Shown here piece after piece: positions 26,234 to 35,046 of a DNA stretch of 64,000 nucleotides. The notes beneath the pieces are model-generated. The model ran no database searches. It saw only the letters and a program-made list of their open reading frames with translations, and had not been told where the DNA came from. Every line of letters starts with the position of its first letter. The first letter of the stretch is position 1. This DNA comes from Pararobbsia alpina_A (GTDB lineage Bacteria > Pseudomonadota > Gammaproteobacteria > Burkholderiales > Burkholderiaceae). The stretch lies in NCBI RefSeq assembly GCF_965118125.1, contig NZ_OZ221287.1, positions 3,782,001-3,846,000 of the forward strand, read 5' to 3'. A program made the position numbers and the translations under genes.

Positions 26234-27373
26234 TTACGCAGGGCCGACGTTCGTGAAGAGCGCCGCGTCTTTTGCCAGATCGCCGCTCGCCTTGACGACC
26301 TTGTTCTTGTTGGCCGCGAAGTCGAGCATCCGGTCGATCGGCAGACGTGCTCGCACGCCGATCTTCGGATCGACATGGATTTCGTTGCGACCGTGCTCCA
26401 GCACCTCCGCCAGATTCGCCAGGCCGTTCATCGCCATCCAAGGGCAATGCGCGCAGCTCTTGCACGTGGCGCTGTTACCTGCTGTCGGCGCTTCGATAAA
26501 GACCTTGCCTGGCGCTGCCGCGCGCATCTTGTGCAGGATGCCCAGATCCGTCGCGACGATGAATTCCTTCGCATCGAGCTCCTGCGTCGCACGAATCAGC
26601 TGAGTCGTCGATCCGACGACGTCGGCCAGCGCGACAACGCTCGCGGGCGATTCCGGATGCACGAGGATCTTCGCGTCCGGGTGCTCCTTGCGCAGCAACT
26701 CGAGCTCGATACCCTTGAACTCGTCATGCACGAGGCACGAGCCCTGCCACAGCAGCATATCGGCGCCGGTTTGCTTCTGGATGTATGAACCGAGATGTCG
26801 ATCCGGGGCCCAGATCAGTTTCTCGCCGCGCTCGTGCAACGTGCGAACGATATCGAGACCGATCGACGACGTCACCATCCAGTCAGCGCGCGCTTTCACG
26901 GCCGCGCTCGTATTCGCGTACACCACCACCGTACGGTCCGGATGCGCATCGCAGAACGCCGAGAAATCGTCGATCGGGCAACCGAGGTCGAGCGAGCATG
27001 TCGCATCGAGGTCGGGCATCAGCACGCGCTTTTCCGGGCTCAGGATTTTGGCCGTCTCGCCCATAAAGCGCACGCCGGCGACGATCAGGGTCTGCGCCGG
27101 ATGATCGCGTCCGAAGCGCGCCATCTCGAGCGAATCGGCAACGCACCCTCCGGTTTCCTCGGCGAGATCCTGCAGGTCACCATCGACATAGTAGTGCGCG
27201 ACGAGCACGGCCTTTTCGCGCACCAGCAGTTCACGGATTCGCGCCTTCAGCGCGGCTCGTTCTTCGATCGACGGCGTATCGGGCACGCGGGCCCAGGCCT
27301 GTCCGACGCCACAAACGAGACCCTGCGCTTGCGGACGATCGAACTCGATCGTTTTGACTGACTGTTCCAACAT
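26234..27373 (-). CDS. nadA: Quinolinate synthase A
   Basis: NadA condenses iminoaspartate with dihydroxyacetone phosphate to quinolinate using a [4Fe-4S] cluster. The 379-residue protein has three conserved Cys regions: ETGGCVADSLEMARF, DLDATCSLDLGCPID and TCKSCAHCPWMAMN. VLVAHYYVDGDLQDLAEE fits the first domain. The start at 27373 (MLEQSVKTIEFD) has a GGGGA site upstream; a longer frame to 27415 is less plausible. It lies upstream of nadC in the same direction. Confidence 0.95.
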   Translation of the reverse strand: MLEQSVKTIEFDRPQAQGLVCGVGQAWARVPDTPSIEERAALKARIRELLVREKAVLVAHYYVDGDLQDLAEETGGCVADSLEMARFGRDHPAQTLIVAGVRFMGETAKILSPEKRVLMPDLDATCSLDLGCPIDDFSAFCDAHPDRTVVVYANTSAAVKARADWMVTSSIGLDIVRTLHERGEKLIWAPDRHLGSYIQKQTGADMLLWQGSCLVHDEFKGIELELLRKEHPDAKILVHPESPASVVALADVVGSTTQLIRATQELDAKEFIVATDLGILHKMRAAAPGKVFIEAPTAGNSATCKSCAHCPWMAMNGLANLAEVLEHGRNEIHVDPKIGVRARLPIDRMLDFAANKNKVVKASGDLAKDAALFTNVGPA

Positions 27374-27412
27374 GATGTCCCCTGATTCCGCTGGGTATGA
27401 CTCACACAATGC

Positions 27413-27444
27413 CAAAAAACAAAAAACCCCGCGTCGGCGGGGTT
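27413..27444 (-). terminator. Terminator after the fatty acid desaturase gene
   Basis: On the minus strand, arms AACCCCGC and GCGGGGTT are followed by TTTTTTGTTTTTTGG. It lies about 190 bases beyond the desaturase stop and before nadA, so it should separate the two minus-strand transcripts. Confidence 0.85.
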
Positions 27445-27631
27445 ATTCGTGGGAGGCCAATACGATTATTTTTCGCATCGCGGGGCGTTGGCCAGCCCGG
27501 GATGCGTACAGCGACGACGTAATGCAGAGTGTAGCGGATTCCGTCGTCCGAGTTCGATAGCCACCCGGTGCACATTCAGCTGCAAGACACGATCCGGACC
27601 CGGCTTCCGCCGCATCCGGATCGATCAAGCA

Positions 27632-28828
27632 TTACGCGTAGCGGCGCAGACGGCCCGCGAATTCACGCAGTGCGACGATGCCGCTCTCTTCCGCGCGGTG
27701 GCACCACGCCTGAAGCTGTTGCAGCAGTTGTTCACGCGACGTGTTCGAGCGCGCCCAGATCGCTGCGAGTTCGACGCGCATCTCGTGATACGTCTTCAGT
27801 GCGTTGCTGTGCTCGAGGATGTTCGGCAGTTGCAGCTTTTGCGGCTCTTGAAGGTCTTCGGTGTCCTTGTGGAACCACTTGCGCGCATTCTTGAGCGCCA
27901 GGTATTTCTCACGACCACCCATTTCCTTCAGATGCGCGAGTTCCTGACGATACGCACGCTTGACCGTCTTCGCGTAGCTCGCCATCACTTCGTAGCGATT
28001 CGCGAGGACCACCTGCAAGGTGTCGAGGTCCACCAGCGCCTTGCGGTCGCCGAGCTTCGGCGTCGGCGCAACCTTCTTGACTTTGGCCAGCTTCGCGTAC
28101 GACAACAGGCAGATATACATCCAGCCGATGTCGAACTCGTACCACTTGTTCGACAGCTTGGCCGACGTCGCGTACGTGTGGTGGTTGTTATGCAGCTCTT
28201 CGCCGCCGATCAGAATGCCGAACGGGATCAGGTTCGTGCTCGCATCTTCCGAATTGAAGTTGCGATAGCCCCAGAAGTGACCGAAGCCGTTGACGACACC
28301 CGCCGCCCAGAACGGAATCCACGCCATCTGCACGGCCCACACGGTCAGACCGACGATGCCGAACAGCGACACGTCGATGACCATCATGAGGCTCACGCCA
28401 AGAATCGGGTAACGCGTGTACAGATTGCGTTCGATCCAGTCATCGGGCGTGCCGTGGCTGTACCGGCGCAGCGTGTCTTCGTTCTTCGCTTCCGTGCGAT
28501 AGAGTTCGGCGCCTTCAAGGAACACCTTCCAGATACCGCGGGTCTGCGGGCTGTGCGGATCTTCTTCGGTTTCGCACTTCGCGTGGTGCTTGCGGTGAAT
28601 CGCGGCCCATTGGCCGGTCAGCATGCCCGTCGTGGTCCAGAGCCAGAAACGGAAGAAATGCGAAACGATCGGGTGCAGATCCAGCGCGCGGTGCGCCTGG
28701 CATCGATGCAGGTAGATCGTCACGCCCGCGATCGTCACGTGCGTGACGGCGAGCGTAAACAACACAATCTGCCACCACGAGTAATGCAGCAGACCGTTGG
28801 AAAGGAAATCGGTAACGGCGTAGACCAA
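27632..28828 (-). CDS. Acyl-CoA/acyl-lipid fatty acid desaturase (membrane di-iron)
   Basis: This is a 398-residue membrane desaturase. It has the three histidine boxes that bind the di-iron centre: HRCQAHRAL, HRKHHAKC and EELHNNHHTY. Hydrophobic segments at about residues 15-40, 55-75 and 140-180 fit membrane helices. The overall pattern resembles stearoyl-CoA delta-9-type desaturases (DesA/DesC). The C-terminal 150 residues after the last box are long and charged, longer than in small bacterial desaturases. The function is probably introduction of a double bond into saturated acyl chains; the exact position cannot be told. Confidence 0.9.
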   Translation of the reverse strand: MVYAVTDFLSNGLLHYSWWQIVLFTLAVTHVTIAGVTIYLHRCQAHRALDLHPIVSHFFRFWLWTTTGMLTGQWAAIHRKHHAKCETEEDPHSPQTRGIWKVFLEGAELYRTEAKNEDTLRRYSHGTPDDWIERNLYTRYPILGVSLMMVIDVSLFGIVGLTVWAVQMAWIPFWAAGVVNGFGHFWGYRNFNSEDASTNLIPFGILIGGEELHNNHHTYATSAKLSNKWYEFDIGWMYICLLSYAKLAKVKKVAPTPKLGDRKALVDLDTLQVVLANRYEVMASYAKTVKRAYRQELAHLKEMGGREKYLALKNARKWFHKDTEDLQEPQKLQLPNILEHSNALKTYHEMRVELAAIWARSNTSREQLLQQLQAWCHRAEESGIVALREFAGRLRRYA

Positions 28829-29429
28829 AATGGAGCCTCAGTCGATAAGCAGCTGGGATCGGTTGCCAGGCCTGAACAGATCAGGCGGAATGTGGACGTC
28901 CGGCGCACAACGCGGGCGACGGCTGCCCGACGTCGCGAGCGCTGATTTTACAGGATCGATCTCGATTTGCTGTGAAAAAAAACCTATAAAAATTAGGCAT
29001 TTCCGTGCGACTTAATGTCGCAGCGGGTAAACGCCGATCGTCGGAGCCCAAATTCAGCCGGAGGATCGGGCAATTCTTACCGAAACCGGCGTTTGACTGC
29101 GATTTGCGCAAATCCGCCGAGTCGGCGAATCGGATACTTCGGGTATGGACCTGCCTTTTGCGACGCGGTTCCGCGAAATGTAAGGTTCAATCGACGACCG
29201 AATCACGGCGACGCGTGGGGTCATTTTCGGACAAACGCCGTCGCAACGCGCCCGGTTTACCCGGTGTCGCGCGAGCGCGACGAAACTCCGCTGCGCCTTC
29301 CGGCATCGACAGATCGACGATTCATTGCTCCGCCAAACGATTCATTTAAAGTACGGCATCGACCCGACGTGAGCTTCAGGCCGGCAGGCGGCTGAGACAC
29401 GGGACGGTCCCGACGGCTCGAACCACCCG
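28829..29429. other. Intergenic region between desaturase and ClC genes
   Basis: About 600 bases between divergent genes hold no convincing gene. An A/T-rich stretch (28970-29003) and a short TGCGAC/GTCGCA dyad at 29006-29022 lie about 150-190 bases upstream of the desaturase start. They could carry control elements for it. The rest is moderate GC with no recognised element. Confidence 0.5.
29006..29022. promoter_or_regulatory. Short inverted repeat upstream of the desaturase gene
   Basis: TGCGAC and GTCGCA flank TTAAT to give a perfect 6-bp stem. It follows an A/T-rich run in the divergent region. It may be an operator but has no T run, and its role is unknown. Confidence 0.3.
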
Positions 29430-31166
29430 ATGTTCAACTTTCTTTTGCGTTTTCGCGCCCGCCTGCAGGCGCTGTTCCGCTTCTCGGAAGCGCACACGAT
29501 GCTGCTCTGGGCGTGCGTCGCCGGCTTTGTCGGCGCTTTTGCGACCGAGGCATTCCGGGAAGGCATCGACCTCGCTCAGTGGGCGATCCTGCGGCGCGAC
29601 GGCAGCCTCGTCGATATCGCGCGCCACTTGCCCTGGCCGGTCCGCGTCGCCCTCCCCGCCGTCGGGGGTGTGATCGCCGGCGGGTTCCTCGTGCTCGCCC
29701 GACGCCAGCCCGGAGATCGCGCCGCCTCCGACTACATGGAAGCGATCACGATCGGCGAAGGCCAGATCCCGGTACGTCAAAGCCTGCTGCGCAGCGTGTC
29801 GTCGCTGTGCACGATCGCCTCGGGCGGTTCGATCGGGCGCGAAGGCTCCATGGTCCATCTTGCCGCACTCGGCGCATCGGTGATCGGGCGCCTTCGACGG
29901 CTCGACCCGCCGCGCTTGCGCCTGCTGATCGCGTGCGGCGCCGCGGCGGGGATCACCTCGGCGTATAACGCGCCGATCGCGGGCGCCTTCTTTGTCACGG
30001 AAATCGTGCTCGGCTCGATCGCGATGGACAGCTTCGGCCCCATCGTCGTCGCGTCCGTGGTCGCGAACATCACGATGCGCAGCTTGCCGGGCTACCACCC
30101 GGCCTACGAAATGCCAGCGTTCCCGACGATCTTTGGTACCGAATCGCTACTGTTTGTCGCGCTCGGCATGATCGCGGGTGTGCTTGCACCCGCTTTTCTG
30201 CGCGTGCTCGACACGGCGAAGTCGCTGTTCGGCAAGACGGGATGGCCCCTTCCGATACGGCTGGGCGTTGGCGGGCTTGGCGTGGGCGCGCTGTCGATCT
30301 ATGCGCCCGAGGTGTGGGGCAATGGCTATAGCGTCGTGAACTCGATCCTGCATTCGCCATGGACCTGGACGGCGCTGGCGACCGTGCTCGCGTTCAAAGT
30401 GGTGGCGACTGCGCTCACCGCAGGCTCGGGCGCGATCGGCGGTGTGTTCACGCCGACGCTCTTCGTCGGCGCGACGATCGGCGCGATCTACGGCCTCGGC
30501 GTACACGCGATCTGGCCGAACGGCACGTCCGCGCCTTTTGCCTATGCGATGGTCGGCATGGGTGCGTTCCTCGCCGCGGCGACGAGCGCACCGCTGATGG
30601 CGATCCTGATGATCTTCGAGATGACGCTGAGCTATCAGGTCGTACTGCCGCTCATGCTCGCGTGCGTCGTGGCGTATTTCATCGCACGGTCGCAAGGCGA
30701 AACGTCGATGTACCAGGTGATCATCACGCGCAACCGCTCACATCAGGAGCGCGTGCGGCTTCGCGCGACGCAGATGCGTGAACTGATCCGGCCTGCGGAT
30801 ACGGTGATCGATGACACGGCCCCCTTCTCGGACATCACGCGGATCTTCCTCGAATACCCGGTCAAGTATGTCTACGTCGTCAATGGATCGGGATGCTTCA
30901 GAGGGGTCGTGGCCCTGCAGGACGTGACGTCCGTGCTGCTGCGCCGCCAGGACACCGAATCGATGCGCGCGGCCGATCTGCTGCGCGAAAAGTTCGACTA
31001 CCTGACGCCCGATATGACGCTCGGACAGGGCTTCCAGCATTTCATGATGCATCAGGGCGAGCGCCTGCCCGTGATCGAGAGCGACGCACAGCCGACCCTG
31101 CTCGGCGTCGTCTACAAGTCGTCGCTGCTCGACGCGTACGGGAAGATGGATAACGCGCAGGTTTGA
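29430..31166 (+). CDS. clcB: ClC family chloride channel/antiporter with C-terminal CBS region
   Basis: This is a 578-residue ClC-type membrane protein. The glutamate-gate motif is GGSIGREGSMVHLAALGAS at about residues 131-149. YNAPIAGAFFVTEIVLGSI follows, and later GGVFTPTLFVGATIGAIYG matches the anion-coordinating loop. The canonical GSGIP motif is not clearly present, as in the ClcB branch. About 10-12 helices are predicted up to residue 430. The C-terminal 140 residues show two weak CBS-like repeats (VIDDTAPFSDITRIFLEYP and LGQGFQHFMMHQGERLPVI). Whether it exchanges H+ cannot be told. Confidence 0.9.
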   Translation: MFNFLLRFRARLQALFRFSEAHTMLLWACVAGFVGAFATEAFREGIDLAQWAILRRDGSLVDIARHLPWPVRVALPAVGGVIAGGFLVLARRQPGDRAASDYMEAITIGEGQIPVRQSLLRSVSSLCTIASGGSIGREGSMVHLAALGASVIGRLRRLDPPRLRLLIACGAAAGITSAYNAPIAGAFFVTEIVLGSIAMDSFGPIVVASVVANITMRSLPGYHPAYEMPAFPTIFGTESLLFVALGMIAGVLAPAFLRVLDTAKSLFGKTGWPLPIRLGVGGLGVGALSIYAPEVWGNGYSVVNSILHSPWTWTALATVLAFKVVATALTAGSGAIGGVFTPTLFVGATIGAIYGLGVHAIWPNGTSAPFAYAMVGMGAFLAAATSAPLMAILMIFEMTLSYQVVLPLMLACVVAYFIARSQGETSMYQVIITRNRSHQERVRLRATQMRELIRPADTVIDDTAPFSDITRIFLEYPVKYVYVVNGSGCFRGVVALQDVTSVLLRRQDTESMRAADLLREKFDYLTPDMTLGQGFQHFMMHQGERLPVIESDAQPTLLGVVYKSSLLDAYGKMDNAQV

Positions 31167-31285
31167 TGTCGCGCGCGCTGGCGCTTCGGCATGACGATGG
31201 CGTTCCGCTGCCAGTCTGTCGATCTCGACCCAGCCCCAAGCGCCTGCGCCCTACAGCGCCAGGTCTCGGGCACGAGTGACTGAAT

Positions 31286-31334
31286 CGGCCGTCCGCTATC
31301 GAGACGGCCGTCTTGGTACTCAGTCGGCCGTCTC
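31286..31334. terminator. Overlapping GGCCGTC hairpins between clcB and the RsmB-like gene
   Basis: Three copies of the CGGCCGTC/GACGGCCG word can pair in two exclusive ways: 31286-31293 with 31303-31310, or 31301-31310 with 31325-31334. The region lies between convergent genes and overlaps the last codons of the RsmB-like gene. No long T run follows, so termination is only moderately supported. Confidence 0.4.
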
Positions 31335-33122
31335 GCTGTCGAGGTCCTCTTCGTCCGATGCTTCGGCAACCGCCGTATCGGGCAACTCTTCGATCTCGAG
31401 GTCTTCGGCATCCGCATCCGCCGCAGCCTCGGCGCCCTTCTTGCCCTTGGCCGGCTTGATGCGCTCGAGCACGGCGGCGAAGAACCCGTCCGTGCCGTGC
31501 ACGTGCGGCCACAGCGACAAATAGTCGCCGGTATCCAACGCGATCTTCTGGTCGGCCAGCACCTTCGAAGCCGGGACGAGCACAAAGTCCGGATGCGCCG
31601 CGAGAAACTCGCTGACGATCGCTTCGTTTTCGGCCTCGAGGATCGAGCACGTCGCGTACACCAGACGGCCGCCCGGTTTCACGAGCCGCGCCGCATTCGC
31701 CAGAATCGACGCCTGCTTCGGCGTCAGTTCCTCGAGCGACGACGGCGACTGACGCCACTTGAGGTCGGGATTCCGACGCAGCGTGCCGAGTCCGCTGCAC
31801 GGTGCGTCGACGAGCACGCGATCGATCTTGCCAGCCAGACGCTTGATCTTCGGATCGTGCTCGCTGTCGATCAGCACGGTGTGAACATTCGACAGCCCGC
31901 TTTTCGCCATGCGCGGCTTGAGCTTGGCGAGGCGGCGCTCGGAAATATCGAAGGCATAGAGACGGCCCGTCGAGCGCATTGCCGCGCCCAGCGCCAGCGT
32001 CTTGCCGCCTGCGCCCGCGCAAAAGTCGACGACCATTTCGCCGCGCTTCGCGCCGACGAGATGGCAGAGCAGCTGGCTGCCCTCGTCCTGCACTTCAAAC
32101 CAGCCGTCTTCGAACGCCTTGAGACGATTGACCGGAGGCTTGCCTTCAACGCGAACGGCGTTCGGTCCGTAGGGCGTCTCGCCCGCCTCGATACCCGCTT
32201 GTTCGAGCGCATCGAGCACCTGCTCGCGCGTGGCCTTGAACGTGTTCGCACGCAGGTCGAGCGGTGCGGGGTAATTGAGCGCCGCGGTCAGCTTTGCGAG
32301 CGCCTCGGGCTCGAAGCGCGCCGCGAGCGGCTTCTCGATCCAGTCGGGCAAGTTCATGCGCACGCGCGCCGGCAAGCTCGCGGGATCGATCTTCGAAATC
32401 CGGTCGAGCCATTCGGCCTCGTCCGCCGACACGAGCGGCAGCAGCGCCGTACGCCCAATCGTCTGCATCAGACCGAGCAGAATCAGGCGTCGCGCCGGCG
32501 ACCCCGTGCCGCTTTCGGCCAGGTGCGAAAACTCGCTGCGACGGCGCAGCACGGCGAACACCGCCTCGGCGATCACACCGCGTTCGGCGTGACCAAGCTT
32601 CGGATGCTCGCGGAAAAAGCGGCTCGTCGTCGCATCCGCCGGACCCTTGAACTCGAGCACTTCAGCAAGCAGGGTTTCAGCCTGACCGACGAGGAAACCG
32701 TGCACGCGCGTGCCACCCTCGGTGCGCGTCGACGGCGTCGACTTCGATGTACGGTCGCCAGCGCGACGCAACGGCGAGGCCTTCGAACCGCCACGGCCGC
32801 CACCGGCCGGCTTTGAACCCGCTCCACTGCGTGCGCCGCTACGCGCGTCACCCGACTGCGCGGCGCCGCGGCTGCTTCCCGAATTGCCACGACCGATGCC
32901 GGTGGCTTTGCCGCGGCCGCCACCCGCCTCGGCGGGACCGGCTTCCGATGCGCGCGAAGGGCCCGCACGCTTTGCGCCGGGCCGGCTGCCCGTGCCCGTG
33001 CTGCGCGAACCTGCGCCTTCTGTCGATTTGAGTCGCGACGCCGCGTGTTCCGCCGAGCGACGTCCTGCCGCCGTGGCTTCCGCACCGCGCGGACGATTGG
33101 GTTTTTTAGGCTTGGTATTCAT
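31320..33122 (-). CDS. RsmB-like 16S rRNA cytosine-C5 methyltransferase (NOL1/NOP2/Sun family)
   Basis: This SAM-dependent RNA m5C methyltransferase has 600 residues. The catalytic domain contains VVDFCAGAGGKTLALGAAM for SAM, VDAPCSGLGTLRRNPD and VYATCSIL with the two Cys of this family. A NusB-like domain precedes it (about residues 150-250). The first 140 residues are a low-complexity, Arg/Gly/Ser-rich extension that is unusual in length, and the C-terminus is acidic. The start at 33122 overlaps the purN stop (ATGA), so translation is coupled. RsmF/RsmB identity is not certain. Confidence 0.88.
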   Translation of the reverse strand: MNTKPKKPNRPRGAEATAAGRRSAEHAASRLKSTEGAGSRSTGTGSRPGAKRAGPSRASEAGPAEAGGGRGKATGIGRGNSGSSRGAAQSGDARSGARSGAGSKPAGGGRGGSKASPLRRAGDRTSKSTPSTRTEGGTRVHGFLVGQAETLLAEVLEFKGPADATTSRFFREHPKLGHAERGVIAEAVFAVLRRRSEFSHLAESGTGSPARRLILLGLMQTIGRTALLPLVSADEAEWLDRISKIDPASLPARVRMNLPDWIEKPLAARFEPEALAKLTAALNYPAPLDLRANTFKATREQVLDALEQAGIEAGETPYGPNAVRVEGKPPVNRLKAFEDGWFEVQDEGSQLLCHLVGAKRGEMVVDFCAGAGGKTLALGAAMRSTGRLYAFDISERRLAKLKPRMAKSGLSNVHTVLIDSEHDPKIKRLAGKIDRVLVDAPCSGLGTLRRNPDLKWRQSPSSLEELTPKQASILANAARLVKPGGRLVYATCSILEAENEAIVSEFLAAHPDFVLVPASKVLADQKIALDTGDYLSLWPHVHGTDGFFAAVLERIKPAKGKKGAEAAADADAEDLEIEELPDTAVAEASDEEDLDSETAD

Positions 33123-33760
33123 GCTTGCTCCGTGGCGAACCACCATTGCGGCTCGGGTGGCGTCAGCGAAGCGAGGCCGCCGTCGACCGCCAGGCGGTCT
33201 TCGACGAACCAGCGCACCGCGCGCGGGTAGATCTGATGTTCAATTTCCAGCACGCGCCGCTCCAGCGCTTCGGGCGTGTCGCCCGCGCGCACCGGCACGG
33301 CGCCCTGCAGCACGATCGGACCATGGTCGAGGTCCGCCGTCACGAAGTGAATCGTCGCGCCATGCAGCTTGACGCCCGCCTCGAGCGCACGCGCGTGCGT
33401 CTTGAGCCCGGGAAAGCACGGCAGCAATGACGGGTGCACGTTGAGCATACGATCCCGATAGTGCGAGACAAAGCCCGGCGTCAGTACGCGCATAAACCCT
33501 GCGAGCACGACGAGGTCCGGCTCGAAACCATCGACGGTCTGCTGTAGCTGCGCGTCGAAGCTTTCGCGATCTGCATAGTCCTTGTGGTTGACCACTGCGG
33601 TCGCCACGCCGTGCGAAGCCGCAAAAGCCAGTCCGGCCGCGTCGGGCCGGTTCGACACTACCGCCGCGATCCGCGCAGGCCAGCGCTCTGCAGCCAGGGC
33701 ATGGACAATGGCTTCCATGTTGGTGCCGCGACCGGAAATCAGGATCACAATGTTTTTCAT
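33119..33760 (-). CDS. purN: Phosphoribosylglycinamide formyltransferase (10-formyl-THF dependent)
   Basis: PurN formylates GAR in purine biosynthesis. The 213-residue protein has the phosphate-binding GRGTNMEAI near residue 10-18. The catalytic region contains NVHPSLLPCFPG with conserved Asn and His, followed by the conserved DLDHGPIV Asp. Length matches the family. It is upstream of, and overlaps by four bases, the RsmB-like gene. It diverges from ribF across about 190 bases. Confidence 0.95.
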   Translation of the reverse strand: MKNIVILISGRGTNMEAIVHALAAERWPARIAAVVSNRPDAAGLAFAASHGVATAVVNHKDYADRESFDAQLQQTVDGFEPDLVVLAGFMRVLTPGFVSHYRDRMLNVHPSLLPCFPGLKTHARALEAGVKLHGATIHFVTADLDHGPIVLQGAVPVRAGDTPEALERRVLEIEHQIYPRAVRWFVEDRLAVDGGLASLTPPEPQWWFATEQA

Positions 33761-33951
33761 GCGCGGATATTATCATCGCGCCCACACTGGCCCCGAGCAA
33801 AAGGCGGCCCAGCCCGCCTAACGTTTATAATCTTGCGTTTTGCGGCAATCCGGTCGAGACCGGATCCTTGCCGGACTTGGCCGACCTTTGCCGCCCACGG
33901 CGAAGGCCGGACCCCGCTGGCTTTGACGGCGGTCACCCTGCGCGCGAAATT

Positions 33952-34926
33952 GTGAGAGTTTTCAGAGGTCTACCCAATGCCGAGAGCAAGGCGCCCTGCG
34001 CACTGACGATCGGCAACTTCGACGGTGTCCATCGCGGCCATCAGGCGCTGCTCGCGCGCGTGCGCGCAGCGGCCGACGCGCGTGGCCTGCCCGTCTGCGT
34101 GATGACCTTCGAGCCGCATCCCCGCGAATTCTTCAACCCGGCAGGGGCCCCGCCGCGTATCGCGCTGCTGCGTGACAAGCTCGATGCCCTGCGCATGAAT
34201 CACGTCGACCGCGTCGTCGTCGAGCACTTCAACCAGACCTTCGCATCGCAGACGCCCGACGCATTCGTCGAAAAGATCATTGTCAACGGACTGCACGCGC
34301 GCTGGGTCCTCGTCGGCGATGACTTCCGCTACGGCGCGAAGCGCGCAGGCGACTTCGACTCACTCAAGGCCGCGGGCGCGAAGTACGGTTTCGAAGTCGA
34401 ACAGATGGCCACGGTGTCCGACACGTCGGGTGCCCGCATTTCGAGTTCGGCCGTGCGCAGCGCGCTGGTCGCAGGCGACGTCGCCGGCGCCGCGACGCTG
34501 CTCGGACGTCCCTACGAATTCAGCGGCCATGTCGTGCATGGCGCGAAGCTCGGACGCGATCTCGGTTTCCCGACGCTGAATCTGCGCGTGGCCCATACGC
34601 GGCCGGCGCTGTCTGGCATTCTCGTCGTGCAGGTTCACGGCCTGGCCGACAAGCCCGTGGCCGGCGTGGCAAGCCTCGGCCTGCGGCCGACCGTCGACGA
34701 CTCGGGCCGCGTCTTGCTCGAAGTGCATTTGCTCGACTGGCACGGCGACGCCTACGGCAAGCTGATCCGCGTCGAGTTCCTCAAGAAGCTGCGTGACGAA
34801 GCGAAGTTCGTCGATCTGCCCACGCTGACGGCAGCGATCCAGCGCGATGTCGACGACACGCGCGCCTGGTTCGCCGCGCACGGTGGCCAGCGCGATTTCG
34901 CCACCTCGGCCACCGACCGAATTTGA
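33952..34926 (+). CDS. ribF: Bifunctional riboflavin kinase/FMN adenylyltransferase
   Basis: RibF phosphorylates riboflavin to FMN and adenylylates FMN to FAD. The 324-residue protein begins MRVFRGLPNAE from a GTG codon. This GTG start is preferred because the upstream in-frame codons back to 33868 do not look coding, while MxVFRGLP is the usual family start. The adenylyltransferase motif is TIGNFDGVHRGHQAL. The kinase domain includes GAKLGRDLGFPTLNL and a C-terminal IRVEFLKKLRDEAKF. The ribosome site upstream of the GTG is weak. Confidence 0.93.
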   Translation: MRVFRGLPNAESKAPCALTIGNFDGVHRGHQALLARVRAAADARGLPVCVMTFEPHPREFFNPAGAPPRIALLRDKLDALRMNHVDRVVVEHFNQTFASQTPDAFVEKIIVNGLHARWVLVGDDFRYGAKRAGDFDSLKAAGAKYGFEVEQMATVSDTSGARISSSAVRSALVAGDVAGAATLLGRPYEFSGHVVHGAKLGRDLGFPTLNLRVAHTRPALSGILVVQVHGLADKPVAGVASLGLRPTVDDSGRVLLEVHLLDWHGDAYGKLIRVEFLKKLRDEAKFVDLPTLTAAIQRDVDDTRAWFAAHGGQRDFATSATDRI

Positions 34927-35046
34927 ATCTCGCGGCGACAGGCGCGCCGGGGTTCCCCGGAACACGCGCCCGCCGCCGCACCCGCCTTGCATGCGGTGCC
35001 GCTCGACTTGCGGCGCCACGCCCGACGAATTCAACCAAGCGATACG

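Noticed and set aside
33868..33951. Upstream ATG start for ribF
   Set aside because: The 28 extra residues look non-coding and the conserved MxVFRGLP start lies at the GTG at 33952.
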